Source: Actinomycetospora lemnae (GTDB lineage: Bacteria; Actinomycetota; Actinomycetes; Mycobacteriales; Pseudonocardiaceae). From it: a DNA stretch of 64,000 bases. The stretch spans positions 1-64,000 of the forward strand of contig NZ_JAQZAO010000016.1 of the NCBI RefSeq assembly GCF_028737315.1. The letters run 5' to 3'. The stretch's first letter is position 1; every line of letters begins with the position of its first letter. The notes below the pieces were generated by a model. It was given only the letters and a program-made list of their open reading frames with translations, searched no databases and was not told the DNA's origin. Position numbers and translations under genes: made by a program. Positions 39,299-47,450 of this stretch are shown piece after piece.

Positions 39299-39331
39299 TA
39301 CGGTCACGGACGTGACGGACCGATCGGTCCG
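39299..39331 (+). promoter_or_regulatory. Double palindrome and -10 box ahead of the MFS gene
   Basis: GTCACG-GA-CGTGAC (39303-39316) abuts CGGACCGATCGGTCCG (39316-39331), a 16-bp perfect palindrome of the kind bound by TetR-type repressors. TACGGT (39299-39304), preceded by TG as in an extended -10, overlaps the first palindrome. The motif differs from the GGTATCC-type operator of the local TetR, so the regulator is probably encoded elsewhere. Confidence 0.6.
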
Positions 39332-39373
39332 CAACCGAGTGATCCGTCCGGGCCCCGGCGGGAGGAGTCGCGC

Positions 39374-40837
39374 GTGAGCACGACCGGGACGACCGGCACG
39401 GGGACCACCAGCCCCCGCACCGTCCTGCTCATCACCTCGGCCGCGGCGTTCCTCTCCAGCCTCGACCTCTTCATCGTCAACATCGCCTTCCCCGACATCC
39501 GCGCCGACTTCCCCGGCACCGACCTCGGCGCGCTGTCCTGGGTCCTCAACGGCTACACGGTCGTCTTCGCCGCGTTCCTGGCGCTCGCCGGGCGGCTCGC
39601 CGACCGCGCCGGGCACCGCCGGGTCTTCCTCGTCGGACTCGCGGTGTTCACGCTCGCCTCGGCGGCCTGCGCGGTCGCGCCCTCGGTCGCGCTGCTCGTG
39701 GCGGCGCGGGCCGTGCAGGCGCTGGGCGCGGCGCTGGTGACGCCGACGTCGCTGTCGCTGCTGCTCACCGCCTTCCCCGCCGACCGCCGGGCCCACGCGG
39801 TCGGCGCCTGGGCCTCGATCGGCGCGATCGCGGCCGCCCTCGGGCCCCCGCTCGGCGGGCTGCTCGTCGAGGCGTCCTGGCACTGGGTCTTCCTCGTCAA
39901 CGTGCCCGTCGGGCTGCTGGCCCTGGTCGCGGGCCTGCGGGCGCTGCCGAGCACCACGCCCACGGGGTCGGGCCGGCCCGACGTCCTCGGCGCCGTGGGC
40001 CTCGTCGTCGGGGTCGGGGCGCTCGCCTTCGCGCTGGTCCGCGTGGCCGACCTCGGGTGGCGCGCGGCGCCCGTGGTCGCGGGCGTGATCGTGGCGGTCC
40101 TCGCCCTCGGCGGCGTGGTGCTGCGCTCGCGGCGCCACCCGGTGCCGGCCCTGGACCTGGCGGTGCTGCGCACGCCGGTGGTCGGGCTCGCCGCGCTCGC
40201 GATGCTGGCGTTCTCGACCGGCTTCGCCGGCATGCTCGTCGTCAACGTCCTCTACCTGACCGCGACCTGGGGCTGGTCCGCGCCGGCCGCCGGGCTCGCG
40301 CTGGCGGTGGGGCCGTTGGTGGTCGTCGGGGTGTCGCGCCTGTCGGGCCACCTCACCGCACGCATCGGGATCGGGCCGGTCGCGGCCGTGGGCGCGCTGC
40401 TGTTCGCGGCCGGTCCGACGTGGTGGGCGCTGCGGCTCGACGCCACCCCGGACTACGCGGTCGGCATGCTGCCCGGCCAGCTCGCGACCGGCCTCGGGGT
40501 CGGGCTGGTGCTGCCCACGCTCTCGTCGGTCGTCGGCGTCGCGCTGCCCGCCCACCGGTGGGGCAGCGGCTCGTCGCTGATCACGACCGCCCGCCAGGTG
40601 GGCTCGGTGCTCGGCGTCGCGCTGCTGGTCTCGGTGATCGGGACGGCCACGACCGGGCGTCCGGACGAGATCGGGCTGCTGCGGGGCGGGTGGGTGCTCC
40701 TCGCGGCCGCCGGCGCGGTCGCGGCGGTGGCGGCGCTGGGCCTCGCCCGGGCGGAGCGCTGCGCCGCGCGGGCGGCGCGCTCGGTGACCACCGACCCCGT
40801 GCCGAGCGCCGATTGCCCGGCCCGCCGAGTGGGGTAG
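39374..40837 (+). CDS. MFS drug:H+ antiporter, DHA2 (14-TM) family
   Basis: A 487-residue major facilitator of the EmrB/QacA type. About 14 hydrophobic segments are present; the first contains FLSSLDLFIVNIAFPDI (family motif D1), followed by LAGRLADRAGHRRVF (motif A) and GPPLGGLLVEASWHWVFLVNVPVGL (motif C), which marks exporters. GTG 39374 has GGAGGAG six bases upstream and is preferred to the upstream in-frame start at 39296. The palindromic operator just upstream suggests induction by its substrate. It precedes gabD1 by 8 bp. Confidence 0.85.
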   Translation: MSTTGTTGTGTTSPRTVLLITSAAAFLSSLDLFIVNIAFPDIRADFPGTDLGALSWVLNGYTVVFAAFLALAGRLADRAGHRRVFLVGLAVFTLASAACAVAPSVALLVAARAVQALGAALVTPTSLSLLLTAFPADRRAHAVGAWASIGAIAAALGPPLGGLLVEASWHWVFLVNVPVGLLALVAGLRALPSTTPTGSGRPDVLGAVGLVVGVGALAFALVRVADLGWRAAPVVAGVIVAVLALGGVVLRSRRHPVPALDLAVLRTPVVGLAALAMLAFSTGFAGMLVVNVLYLTATWGWSAPAAGLALAVGPLVVVGVSRLSGHLTARIGIGPVAAVGALLFAAGPTWWALRLDATPDYAVGMLPGQLATGLGVGLVLPTLSSVVGVALPAHRWGSGSSLITTARQVGSVLGVALLVSVIGTATTGRPDEIGLLRGGWVLLAAAGAVAAVAALGLARAERCAARAARSVTTDPVPSADCPARRVG

Positions 40838-40845
40838 ACGAGAGC

Positions 40846-42228
40846 ATGGCCATCGCAACGACGAACCCCGCCACGGGGGAGACCGTCAAGGAGTTCGATT
40901 CCCTCACCGAGCAGCAGCTGGAGGAGAAGCTCCAGCGCGCCTGGGACACGTTCCAGAGCTACCGGGACACGACGTTCGAGCAGCGCGCCGGCTGGCTGCG
41001 CGCGGCGGCCGACATCTTCGATGCCGAGACCGACCGCCTCGCCGAGCTCGCCACCCTCGAGATGGGCAAGACCTTCGCCGCGGCGAAGGCCGAGATCGCC
41101 AAGTGCTCGCTGGGCTGCCGCTGGTACGCCGACCACGCCGCCGAGGACCTCGCCGACGTCGAGTGGCCGAAGCCGAAGAACGCCCCCGAGAACGCGCGCA
41201 TCTTCACCCGGTACCAGCCGCTGGGTCCGGTGCTCGCGATCATGCCGTGGAACTTCCCGTTCTGGCAGGTCCTGCGCTTCGCCGCGCCCGCGCTCATGGC
41301 CGGCAACGTCGGCCTGCTCAAGCACGCGTCGAACGTGCCGCAGGTCGCCATGGCCATCGAGGACGTGCTCAACCGGGCCGGCTTCCCCGAGGGTGCCTTC
41401 CAGACGCTGCTCGTCGGCTCCTCGGTGATCGAGGGCATCATCGACGACCCCCGCGTGCGCGCCGTGACGCTGACCGGCAGCGAGCCCGCCGGCCGTGAGG
41501 TCGGGGCCCGCGCCGGCCAGAACGTCAAGACCAGCGTGCTCGAGCTCGGCGGCAGCGACCCGTTCATCGTCATGCCGTCGGTGGACGACCTCGACGCGGT
41601 CGTCGACGCCGCCGTGTCCAGCCGCATGCTCAACAACGGCCAGAGCTGCATCAACGCCAAGCGCTTCATCGTCCACCAGGACATCGCCGACGACTTCACG
41701 CAGAAGCTCGTGGCGAAGATGGAGTCGCTGACGATCGGCGACCCGATGGACGAGAACACCGACCTCGGGCCGATGTCGCAGGGCAACGGGGTCACCGACC
41801 TCGACGAGCAGGTGCAGGACTCGATCAAGGCCGGGGCCCGCCTGCTGACCGGCGGCGAGCGGCTCGACAAGCCGGGCAACTGGTACCCGCCGACGGTGCT
41901 CACCGACATCCCGAAGGAGGCGCGGGCCTACAAGGAGGAGCTCTTCGGGCCGGTGGCGCTGGTCTTCCGCGCCACCGACGCCGACGACGCGATCCGCATC
42001 GCCAACGACTCCGACTTCGGCCTCGGCGGCAGCGCCTGGACGTCCGACGAGGACGAGAAGATGCGCTTCGCCACCGAGGTCGAGTCGGGCATGGTCTACA
42101 TCAACAAGATCACCGAGTCGACGCCCGAGGTGCCGTTCGGCGGCGCGAAGAACTCCGGGTACGGCCGCGAGCTCGCGAGCTTCGGGCCGCAGTCGTTCGT
42201 CAACGCGAAGACCATCTGGATCCAGTGA
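40846..42228 (+). CDS. gabD1: Succinate-semialdehyde dehydrogenase (GabD1-like aldehyde dehydrogenase)
   Basis: Oxidises an aldehyde, most likely succinate semialdehyde, with NAD(P). The 460-residue protein starts MAIATTNPATGETVKEF, as in mycobacterial GabD1-type enzymes. Visible motifs: MPWNFPFWQV, LTGSEPAGREVG, LELGGSDPFIV with general base Glu233, NNGQSCINAKRF with nucleophile Cys268, and EELFGPVALVF and VPFGGAKNSGYGREL near the C-terminus. It follows the MFS gene by 8 bp, so both may answer to the same operator, and converges on the PaaX-like gene across a hairpin. Confidence 0.85.
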   Translation: MAIATTNPATGETVKEFDSLTEQQLEEKLQRAWDTFQSYRDTTFEQRAGWLRAAADIFDAETDRLAELATLEMGKTFAAAKAEIAKCSLGCRWYADHAAEDLADVEWPKPKNAPENARIFTRYQPLGPVLAIMPWNFPFWQVLRFAAPALMAGNVGLLKHASNVPQVAMAIEDVLNRAGFPEGAFQTLLVGSSVIEGIIDDPRVRAVTLTGSEPAGREVGARAGQNVKTSVLELGGSDPFIVMPSVDDLDAVVDAAVSSRMLNNGQSCINAKRFIVHQDIADDFTQKLVAKMESLTIGDPMDENTDLGPMSQGNGVTDLDEQVQDSIKAGARLLTGGERLDKPGNWYPPTVLTDIPKEARAYKEELFGPVALVFRATDADDAIRIANDSDFGLGGSAWTSDEDEKMRFATEVESGMVYINKITESTPEVPFGGAKNSGYGRELASFGPQSFVNAKTIWIQ

Positions 42229-42285
42229 CCAGCGCCTGATCACCCCTGGGCCGACGGCCGTTGCGGCGGCGTGCGGGTCGACGAG

Positions 42286-42310
42286 GCGCCGAGGCGAGCT
42301 CGCCCGGCGC
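42286..42310. terminator. Bidirectional hairpin between gabD1 and the PaaX-like gene
   Basis: GCGCCG (42286-42291) and GGCGAG (42293-42298) pair with CTCGCC (42299-42304) and CGGCGC (42305-42310), leaving one bulged A. The hairpin overlaps the stop codon of the minus-strand gene, so it could end both convergent transcripts. Confidence 0.5.
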
Positions 42311-43167
42311 TAGAGACCCAGCTCCGTCGCGGCGCGCAGCGCGCCGTCGGCCCAGGCGGTGTGGCGGCCGTGGAACACCTCGGCCGCCCGGTGCCCGACC
42401 CACGGCGAGGGCAGCAGGGCGTCGGGGAGCCCGGGGTCGAGGAACGGGAAGCGGCGCCACGCGTCGACGAGGCGGACCTGCGCCGCGAGCGTCGCGGGGT
42501 CCTCGACGGGCTCGAGGGCGGCGAAGCGGTCGACGAACTCCTCGTAGCGGGCCTCGAGGTCGCCGAGGTCCCAGGCACGCGCCGCGAGCTCCCCGGCCGT
42601 GAGCTCGCCGTGGTACTCGCCGGTGACGACGTGGGCGTCGGCCGGCCCGTGCTCGGCGAGCACCTCGCGGACCTCGTCGACCCGGTCCGGGTCGGGGGAG
42701 ACCCACATCCCGGCCGCGGGGGAGCCGAGCCCGGCCCACGCCAGGCGGGTGCGCAGGCGGTGGCGCCGGGCGCGCTGCTGCTCGGGGACGCTCGCGACGA
42801 CCACGAGCCAGCGCCCGTCCCACGCCGTGCGCGTGCGGCCGTGCGCGTAGATGCGGGCGGCGCCCTCGGTGAGCAGGTCGCGGCCCCAGGGCGTGAGGTC
42901 CCAGCGCACCCGACGGCCGACCCGCTCCGAGACGAGCATCCCGTCGGCGGCCGTGCGGGCGAGGGCCTGGCGGGCCGACTTCTCCTCGACCCCGACGAGG
43001 CCCAGGACGTCGACGACGGTCTGCGTCCACACCGGCGCGCCGCGGGGCAGCACGAGCTCGCCGAGCACCGTGACCAGCAGCGAGCGCGCGCTGGTGGCGG
43101 CCACCTCGCGGCGCCGGGAGAACGGGTCCGGCCGCGCGTCGGGGGCGCTCTCGTCGAGGGTGGACAT
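42310..43167 (-). CDS. PaaX-family transcriptional regulator
   Basis: PaaX proteins repress phenylacetate genes and respond to phenylacetyl-CoA; many actinobacterial members have unknown targets. The 285-residue protein has an N-terminal winged helix ([51 protein letters not shown], about 27-80), a middle domain with [29 protein letters not shown] and a PaaX C-terminal domain ([37 protein letters not shown]). ATG 43167 sits 8 nt after TAGGAT on the minus strand, a leaderless arrangement; the preceding in-frame GTG is only 5 nt away. It diverges from bioA. No paa ring-degradation genes are in the window. Confidence 0.85.
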   Translation of the reverse strand: MSTLDESAPDARPDPFSRRREVAATSARSLLVTVLGELVLPRGAPVWTQTVVDVLGLVGVEEKSARQALARTAADGMLVSERVGRRVRWDLTPWGRDLLTEGAARIYAHGRTRTAWDGRWLVVVASVPEQQRARRHRLRTRLAWAGLGSPAAGMWVSPDPDRVDEVREVLAEHGPADAHVVTGEYHGELTAGELAARAWDLGDLEARYEEFVDRFAALEPVEDPATLAAQVRLVDAWRRFPFLDPGLPDALLPSPWVGHRAAEVFHGRHTAWADGALRAATELGL

Positions 43168-43175
43168 CACGGCCG

Positions 43176-43210
43176 ATCCTAGGGCTCCTGTCCCGCTGCG
43201 CCGTTACGGT
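43176..43210. promoter_or_regulatory. Divergent leaderless promoters for the PaaX-like gene and bioA
   Basis: On the minus strand TAGGAT (43181-43176) lies 8 nt before ATG 43167. On the plus strand TACGGT (43205-43210) lies 6 nt before ATG 43217. Neither gene has a Shine-Dalgarno sequence. The two starts are 49 bp apart. Confidence 0.55.
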
Positions 43211-43216
43211 GCGCGG

Positions 43217-44512
43217 ATGACGTCGCCGGAGACCGCGCCCCTGCCGCCCGCCCCGACGCTGCGGGAACGCGACCGGGCGCACGTCTGGCACCCCTACGGC
43301 CCGATGCCGGGGCGGACCGACCCACTGGTGGTGCGCTCGGCGCGGGGCGTGCGGCTCACGCTCGACGACGGCCGCGAGCTCGTCGACGGCATGTCGTCGT
43401 GGTGGGCGGCCGTGCACGGCTACCGGCACCCGGCGCTCGACGAGGCCGTGACGCGGGCGACCGGCGCCATGAGCCACGTGATGTTCGGCGGCCTGACGCA
43501 CGACCCGGCGGTGGCGCTCGCCGAGCGGCTGGTCGCGCTGACCCCGGAGCCGCTGGAACACGTGTTCCTCGCCGACTCGGGGTCGGTGTCGATCGAGGTC
43601 GCGCTGAAGATGTGCCTGCAGTACCAGCGCGCCCGCGGCCGCCCCGGGCGCACGCGGATGATGACCTGGCGCGGCGGCTACCACGGCGACACCTTCGGCG
43701 CGATGAGCGTCTGCGACCCCGAGGGCGGGATGCACGCGGCGTGGAGCGGGTTCCTGCCGCAGCAGGTGTTCGCCGACCGCCCGCCGTCGACCTACGACCC
43801 GGCCTACGACGAGCACCTGCGCGCGGTGGCCGACGCCCACGCCGACGAGGTCGCCGGGATCGTCGTCGAGCCGGTGGTCCAGGGGGCGGGCGGGATGCGC
43901 TTCCACGACCCCCGGCACCTGCGGGCGCTGCGGGAGATCGCCGACGCCCACGACCTCGTGCTGGTGTTCGACGAGATCGCCACCGGGTTCGGGCGCACCG
44001 GCACGCTCTTCGCCGCCGAGCAGGCCGGGGTCGCCCCGGACGTCATGTGCCTGGGCAAGGCCCTGACCGGCGGCTACCTGACGATGGCCGCCGCCCTGTG
44101 CACGCCGGCGGTCGCCACCGCGATCAGCGCGGGCGAGGCCGGGGGCCTCATGCACGGGCCGACGTTCATGGCCAACCCGCTCGCCGCGACCGTCGCGGCG
44201 GCGAGCGTCGACGAGCTGCTGCGTCGCGACTGGGCGGGCGAGGTCGCGGCGCTGGGCGCCGGCCTGCGCGAGTCCCTCGCCCCGGCGCGGGATGTCCCCG
44301 GGGTCCGCGACGTGCGGGTGCTGGGCGGCATCGGGGTGGTCCAGCTCGACCACCCCGTCGACGTGCCCGCCGCGCAGGCCGCCGCCGAGGAGCACGGGGT
44401 CTGGCTGCGCCCGTTCCGGGACCTCGTCTACGCCATGCCGCCCTACGTGACGCCGGCCGACGACGTCCTGCGGATCGGCGGCGCCATGGTCGCCGCGGCC
44501 CGGGTCGCCTGA
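43217..44512 (+). CDS. bioA: Adenosylmethionine-8-amino-7-oxononanoate aminotransferase BioA
   Basis: BioA transfers the amino group of SAM to KAPA, giving DAPA, the second-last intermediate before desthiobiotin. The 431-residue class III aminotransferase has [74 protein letters not shown] and [10 protein letters not shown] with the PLP lysine Lys281. WHPY and the WW pair are typical of BioA rather than other class III enzymes. It is separated from bioF by the SulP-carbonic anhydrase and oxidoreductase genes and seems to have its own leaderless promoter. Confidence 0.94.
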   Translation: MTSPETAPLPPAPTLRERDRAHVWHPYGPMPGRTDPLVVRSARGVRLTLDDGRELVDGMSSWWAAVHGYRHPALDEAVTRATGAMSHVMFGGLTHDPAVALAERLVALTPEPLEHVFLADSGSVSIEVALKMCLQYQRARGRPGRTRMMTWRGGYHGDTFGAMSVCDPEGGMHAAWSGFLPQQVFADRPPSTYDPAYDEHLRAVADAHADEVAGIVVEPVVQGAGGMRFHDPRHLRALREIADAHDLVLVFDEIATGFGRTGTLFAAEQAGVAPDVMCLGKALTGGYLTMAAALCTPAVATAISAGEAGGLMHGPTFMANPLAATVAAASVDELLRRDWAGEVAALGAGLRESLAPARDVPGVRDVRVLGGIGVVQLDHPVDVPAAQAAAEEHGVWLRPFRDLVYAMPPYVTPADDVLRIGGAMVAAARVA

Positions 44513-44988
44513 GCGCGGCGTGGCCCGCAGTGTGAACGCAGCGTGACGGGCGTGTGAGACGGCGATGAGACGGGCGTGAGGCGGTGTGACGTGCCTTCCC
44601 CGATCGCCCGATTCGCCCGAATCCACTCGGCCGGAGTAGCAGCACGCGCGTCCCGGTACGGACCGAGCGTGGCGGTGCCGACCGGGATGTCCAGCTCGAG
44701 GCTGGGTCACACTCGGTCGTGGTACCGCGGGTACCGCTCGACCCGGTCTGATCGGAACGCTCGGTGACGATCAACTCGCCGCGGCGGGCAGGGGTGTCCC
44801 GCCGGTAGGGCAGAGTGATCGACAGCGCCCCGGCCCGTCGCGACGACGTCGCGGTGGTGACGCCGGGTGACCACGACGAGGTGGTCGCCGGCGGCGTCGT
44901 GGGCGTCCCCCGACGCTGCAGAGATCCCCGGTGATCGTCGCCGATCACCCCCCGCCGGGCCGGTCCACGGCCCCCCGACGGAGGACCC
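44513..44988. other. 476-bp intergenic region ahead of the SulP-carbonic anhydrase gene
   Basis: No gene is visible. The first part has imperfect 12-bp units (CGTGTGAGACGG, CGATGAGACGGG, CGTGAGGCGGTG, 44551-44586). A GGTACC-GCG-GGTACC repeat lies at 44721-44735. The word TGATCG or its complement CGATCA then occurs five times (44749, 44768, 44816, 44932, 44942), described separately. Confidence 0.6.
44749..44949 (+). promoter_or_regulatory. Recurring TGATCG motif and hairpin upstream of the SulP-CA gene
   Basis: TGATCG (44749-44754) and CGATCA (44768-44773) form an inverted pair with 13-bp spacing; a third copy is at 44816-44821; GGTGATCG (44930-44937) and CGATCACC (44942-44949) form a perfect 8-bp hairpin with a TCGC loop 39 bp before the ATG. 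Five copies in 200 bp is far above what base composition predicts. Likely an operator set or a 5'-UTR attenuator. Confidence 0.45.
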
Positions 44989-47400
44989 ATGACCACCGGA
45001 GCGACCGCCGTGCCCGCGGACCCCGCGGGCGATCCCGTCCCCGACCGCGACACCCCGACCTGGCGCGAGAAGCTGCGCGCCGACGTCCCCGCCTCCCTCG
45101 TCGTCTTCCTCGTCGCCGTGCCCCTCTCGCTGGGCATCGCGGTGGCCTCGGACGCGCCCCTGACCGCGGGGCTGATCGCCGCCGCGGTCGGCGGCATCGT
45201 CGCGGGCGCGCTCGGCGGCTCCGTGCTGCAGGTCAGCGGGCCCGCGGCCGGCCTCACCGTCGTCGTCGCCGACCTCGTCGGCCGCTTCGGCTGGGGCGTC
45301 ACCTGCGCGATCACGGTCGCCGCCGGTGTGCTGCAGGTGCTCTTCGGCCTGACGCGGACCGGGCGCGCCGCGCTCGCGATCTCCCCGGCCGTCGTGCACG
45401 GGATGCTCGCCGGCATCGGCGTCGTCATCGTGCTCGGCCAGCTGCACGTCGTCCTCGGCGGCGAGCAGCAGGACGACGCGATCGCCAACGTCCTCGCCCT
45501 GCCCGGGCAGCTCCTGGGCCTGCACGGCCCCGCGGCGGTCCTCGGCCTGGCCGTCATCGCGATCCTCCTGGCCTGGCCGCGGCTGCCCCGGTCCCTGCCG
45601 GGCTGGGTGCGCGGCATCCCGGCGCCGCTGCTCGCCGTCGTCCTCGTCACCGTCGTCGCCGCGGCGCTCGCGCTGCCGGTGGAGCGGGTGGAGATCGGCG
45701 GCTCGCTGCTCGACGCCGTCACGCCACCGGTGCTGCCTGACGGTCAGTGGGGCGCGTTCGCGGTCGGCGTGCTGACGATCGCGATCATCGCCAGCGTCGA
45801 GAGCCTGCTCTCCGCGGTGGCCGTCGACCGGATGCACACCGGCCCCAGGTCCGATCTCGACCGCGAGCTCATCGGCCAGGGCGCGGGCAACACCCTCTCG
45901 GGCCTGCTCGGCGGCCTGCCGATCACCGGCGTCATCGTGCGCAGCTCGACCAACGTCGCGGCGGGCGCGAGGAGCCGCGTCTCGGCGGTGCTGCACGGCG
46001 TGTGGATCGTCGTGTTCTCGGTGGCGCTGCTGGGGCTCGTCGAGCAGATCCCGATGGCCGTGCTGGCCGGGCTGCTCGTGGTGATCGGCGCGCGGCTGGT
46101 CAAGCTCGCCCACATGCGCGAGCTGCACCGCCACGGCGAGCTGCCGGTGTACCTCGTGACGATCGCCGGCGTCGTGCTCACCGACCTGCTCACCGGCGTG
46201 GTCGCGGGGCTCGTGCTCGCCCTGCTGCTGGTGCTGCGCCGCGTGGTGTGGGCGTCGATCGAGGTCCAGGAGCCGCCCAGCTCGACAGCCGCGGACCCCG
46301 ACGACCGGCTCGGCGGCGCGCGCCCGTGGCACGTCGTCGTCGAGGGCGCCCTGTGCTTCCCGTCGATCCCGCGCCTGGCCCGCCGCCTCGGCCAGGTGCC
46401 GGCCGGCGCGCCGGTCGTGGTCGACCTCGTCACCGACTACCTCGACCACGCCGCCTACGACCACCTCTCGGAGTGGATCGAGCGCCACGAGCAGGGCGGC
46501 GGGCACGTGCGCGTGGACGAGGTCGGGACGATGGGCCTGCTCGACCGGCGCGCGGCGTCGAACGGCGGGCCCGGCGACCGGCGTCCCGGGCCGGTGCCGC
46601 GGTTCCTGTCGCCGTGGTCGGTGTGGCAGGCGGGACACGACGCGACGTACGGGCACGGTGCCGGCCACGGGCACGAGGACGAGGTCGACGACCCCATCCT
46701 CACCGGGCTGCGCGAGTACCACCGCCGGGCGGCCGGGCTGGTCGCGCCGTACCTGTCCGACCTCGCCGACCGGCAGGCGCCGTACGCGTTCTTCCTGACC
46801 TGCTCGGACTCGCGGGTCGTGCCGAACGTGATCACCTCGAGCGGGCCCGGCGACCTGTTCACCGTCCGCAACGTCGGCAACCTGGCGCCGGTCGGCGGGG
46901 ACACCTCGGTGGCGGCGTCGGTGGAGTACGCGCTCGACGTCCTCGAGGTGCCGACGCTCGTGGTCTGCGGGCACTCGGGCTGTGGGGCGATGACCGCCGC
47001 GCTGCGCGGGACCGGCGGCGACGGCGTGCTCGGGCGCTGGCTCGACGGTGCCGGCGAGAGCGTCGCGCGGTGGCGCGCCGGTCACCCCGTGGCGACGCAG
47101 GCCGCGGCGCGCGGGGCGTCGGACGTCGACCAGCTCGCGATGGTCAACGTCGCCGTCCAGCTCGAGCGGCTGCGCGAGCACCCCGCGGTGGCGCGGGCGC
47201 TGGCGGCCGGGCGCGTGCGGCTGGTGGGGCTGTACTTCGACATCGCCACCGCGCGCATGTCGGTGCTGGACGAGGACCGCTTCGTCCCGGCCTCGCGCGA
47301 CCGCCTCGGCGCCGGCGCGTCCGGCACCCCCGGCGCCTCCGGCACCCCCGGCGACCCCGCGACCTCGGCGATCCCCGTCCCGGCGGTCGACCCGTCCTGA
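44989..47400 (+). CDS. SulP-family anion (bicarbonate-type) transporter fused to STAS-like region and beta-carbonic anhydrase
   Basis: An 803-residue fusion. Residues about 30-420 form a SulP transporter (VPASLVVFLVAVPLSLGIAVASDAPLTAGL fragments, SGPAAGLTVVVADLV, GQGAGNTLSGLLGGLPITGVIVRSSTNVAAGARSR). Residues about 440-525 resemble a STAS domain (VVVEGALCFPSIPRLARRL, PVVVDLVTDYLDHAAYDHL). Residues about 565-770 are a beta-carbonic anhydrase with zinc ligands Cys605, His662 and Cys665 and the Asp607-Arg609 dyad (CSDSR and HSGCG). Such fusions are thought to move bicarbonate or sulfate-like anions and interconvert CO2 and bicarbonate at the membrane. The C-terminus has GTPG repeats. ATG 44989 follows GGAGGACCC. 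Confidence 0.9.
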   Translation: MTTGATAVPADPAGDPVPDRDTPTWREKLRADVPASLVVFLVAVPLSLGIAVASDAPLTAGLIAAAVGGIVAGALGGSVLQVSGPAAGLTVVVADLVGRFGWGVTCAITVAAGVLQVLFGLTRTGRAALAISPAVVHGMLAGIGVVIVLGQLHVVLGGEQQDDAIANVLALPGQLLGLHGPAAVLGLAVIAILLAWPRLPRSLPGWVRGIPAPLLAVVLVTVVAAALALPVERVEIGGSLLDAVTPPVLPDGQWGAFAVGVLTIAIIASVESLLSAVAVDRMHTGPRSDLDRELIGQGAGNTLSGLLGGLPITGVIVRSSTNVAAGARSRVSAVLHGVWIVVFSVALLGLVEQIPMAVLAGLLVVIGARLVKLAHMRELHRHGELPVYLVTIAGVVLTDLLTGVVAGLVLALLLVLRRVVWASIEVQEPPSSTAADPDDRLGGARPWHVVVEGALCFPSIPRLARRLGQVPAGAPVVVDLVTDYLDHAAYDHLSEWIERHEQGGGHVRVDEVGTMGLLDRRAASNGGPGDRRPGPVPRFLSPWSVWQAGHDATYGHGAGHGHEDEVDDPILTGLREYHRRAAGLVAPYLSDLADRQAPYAFFLTCSDSRVVPNVITSSGPGDLFTVRNVGNLAPVGGDTSVAASVEYALDVLEVPTLVVCGHSGCGAMTAALRGTGGDGVLGRWLDGAGESVARWRAGHPVATQAAARGASDVDQLAMVNVAVQLERLREHPAVARALAAGRVRLVGLYFDIATARMSVLDEDRFVPASRDRLGAGASGTPGASGTPGDPATSAIPVPAVDPS

Positions 47401-47404
47401 CCCC

Positions 47405-47450
47405 TACGTGAGCAGTTGGCACGGCTATAGGCGTGCCAACTGCTCACGTA
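47405..47450. terminator. Perfect 19-bp inverted repeat between convergent genes
   Basis: The arm TACGTGAGCAGTTGGCACG (47405-47423) is matched exactly by its reverse complement at 47432-47450, with loop GCTATAGG. It starts 4 bp after the SulP-CA stop and contains the TGA stop of the minus-strand oxidoreductase (47446-47444). GC is about 58%, well below the surroundings. It fits a bidirectional terminator; its length and base composition also resemble a mobile or dispersed extragenic palindrome. Confidence 0.75.

Noticed and set aside
44729-44734. GGGTAC as a SigF/SigB-type -10 element before the SulP gene
   Set aside because: No GGTTT-like element 15-17 bp upstream and it is part of a GGTACC repeat.
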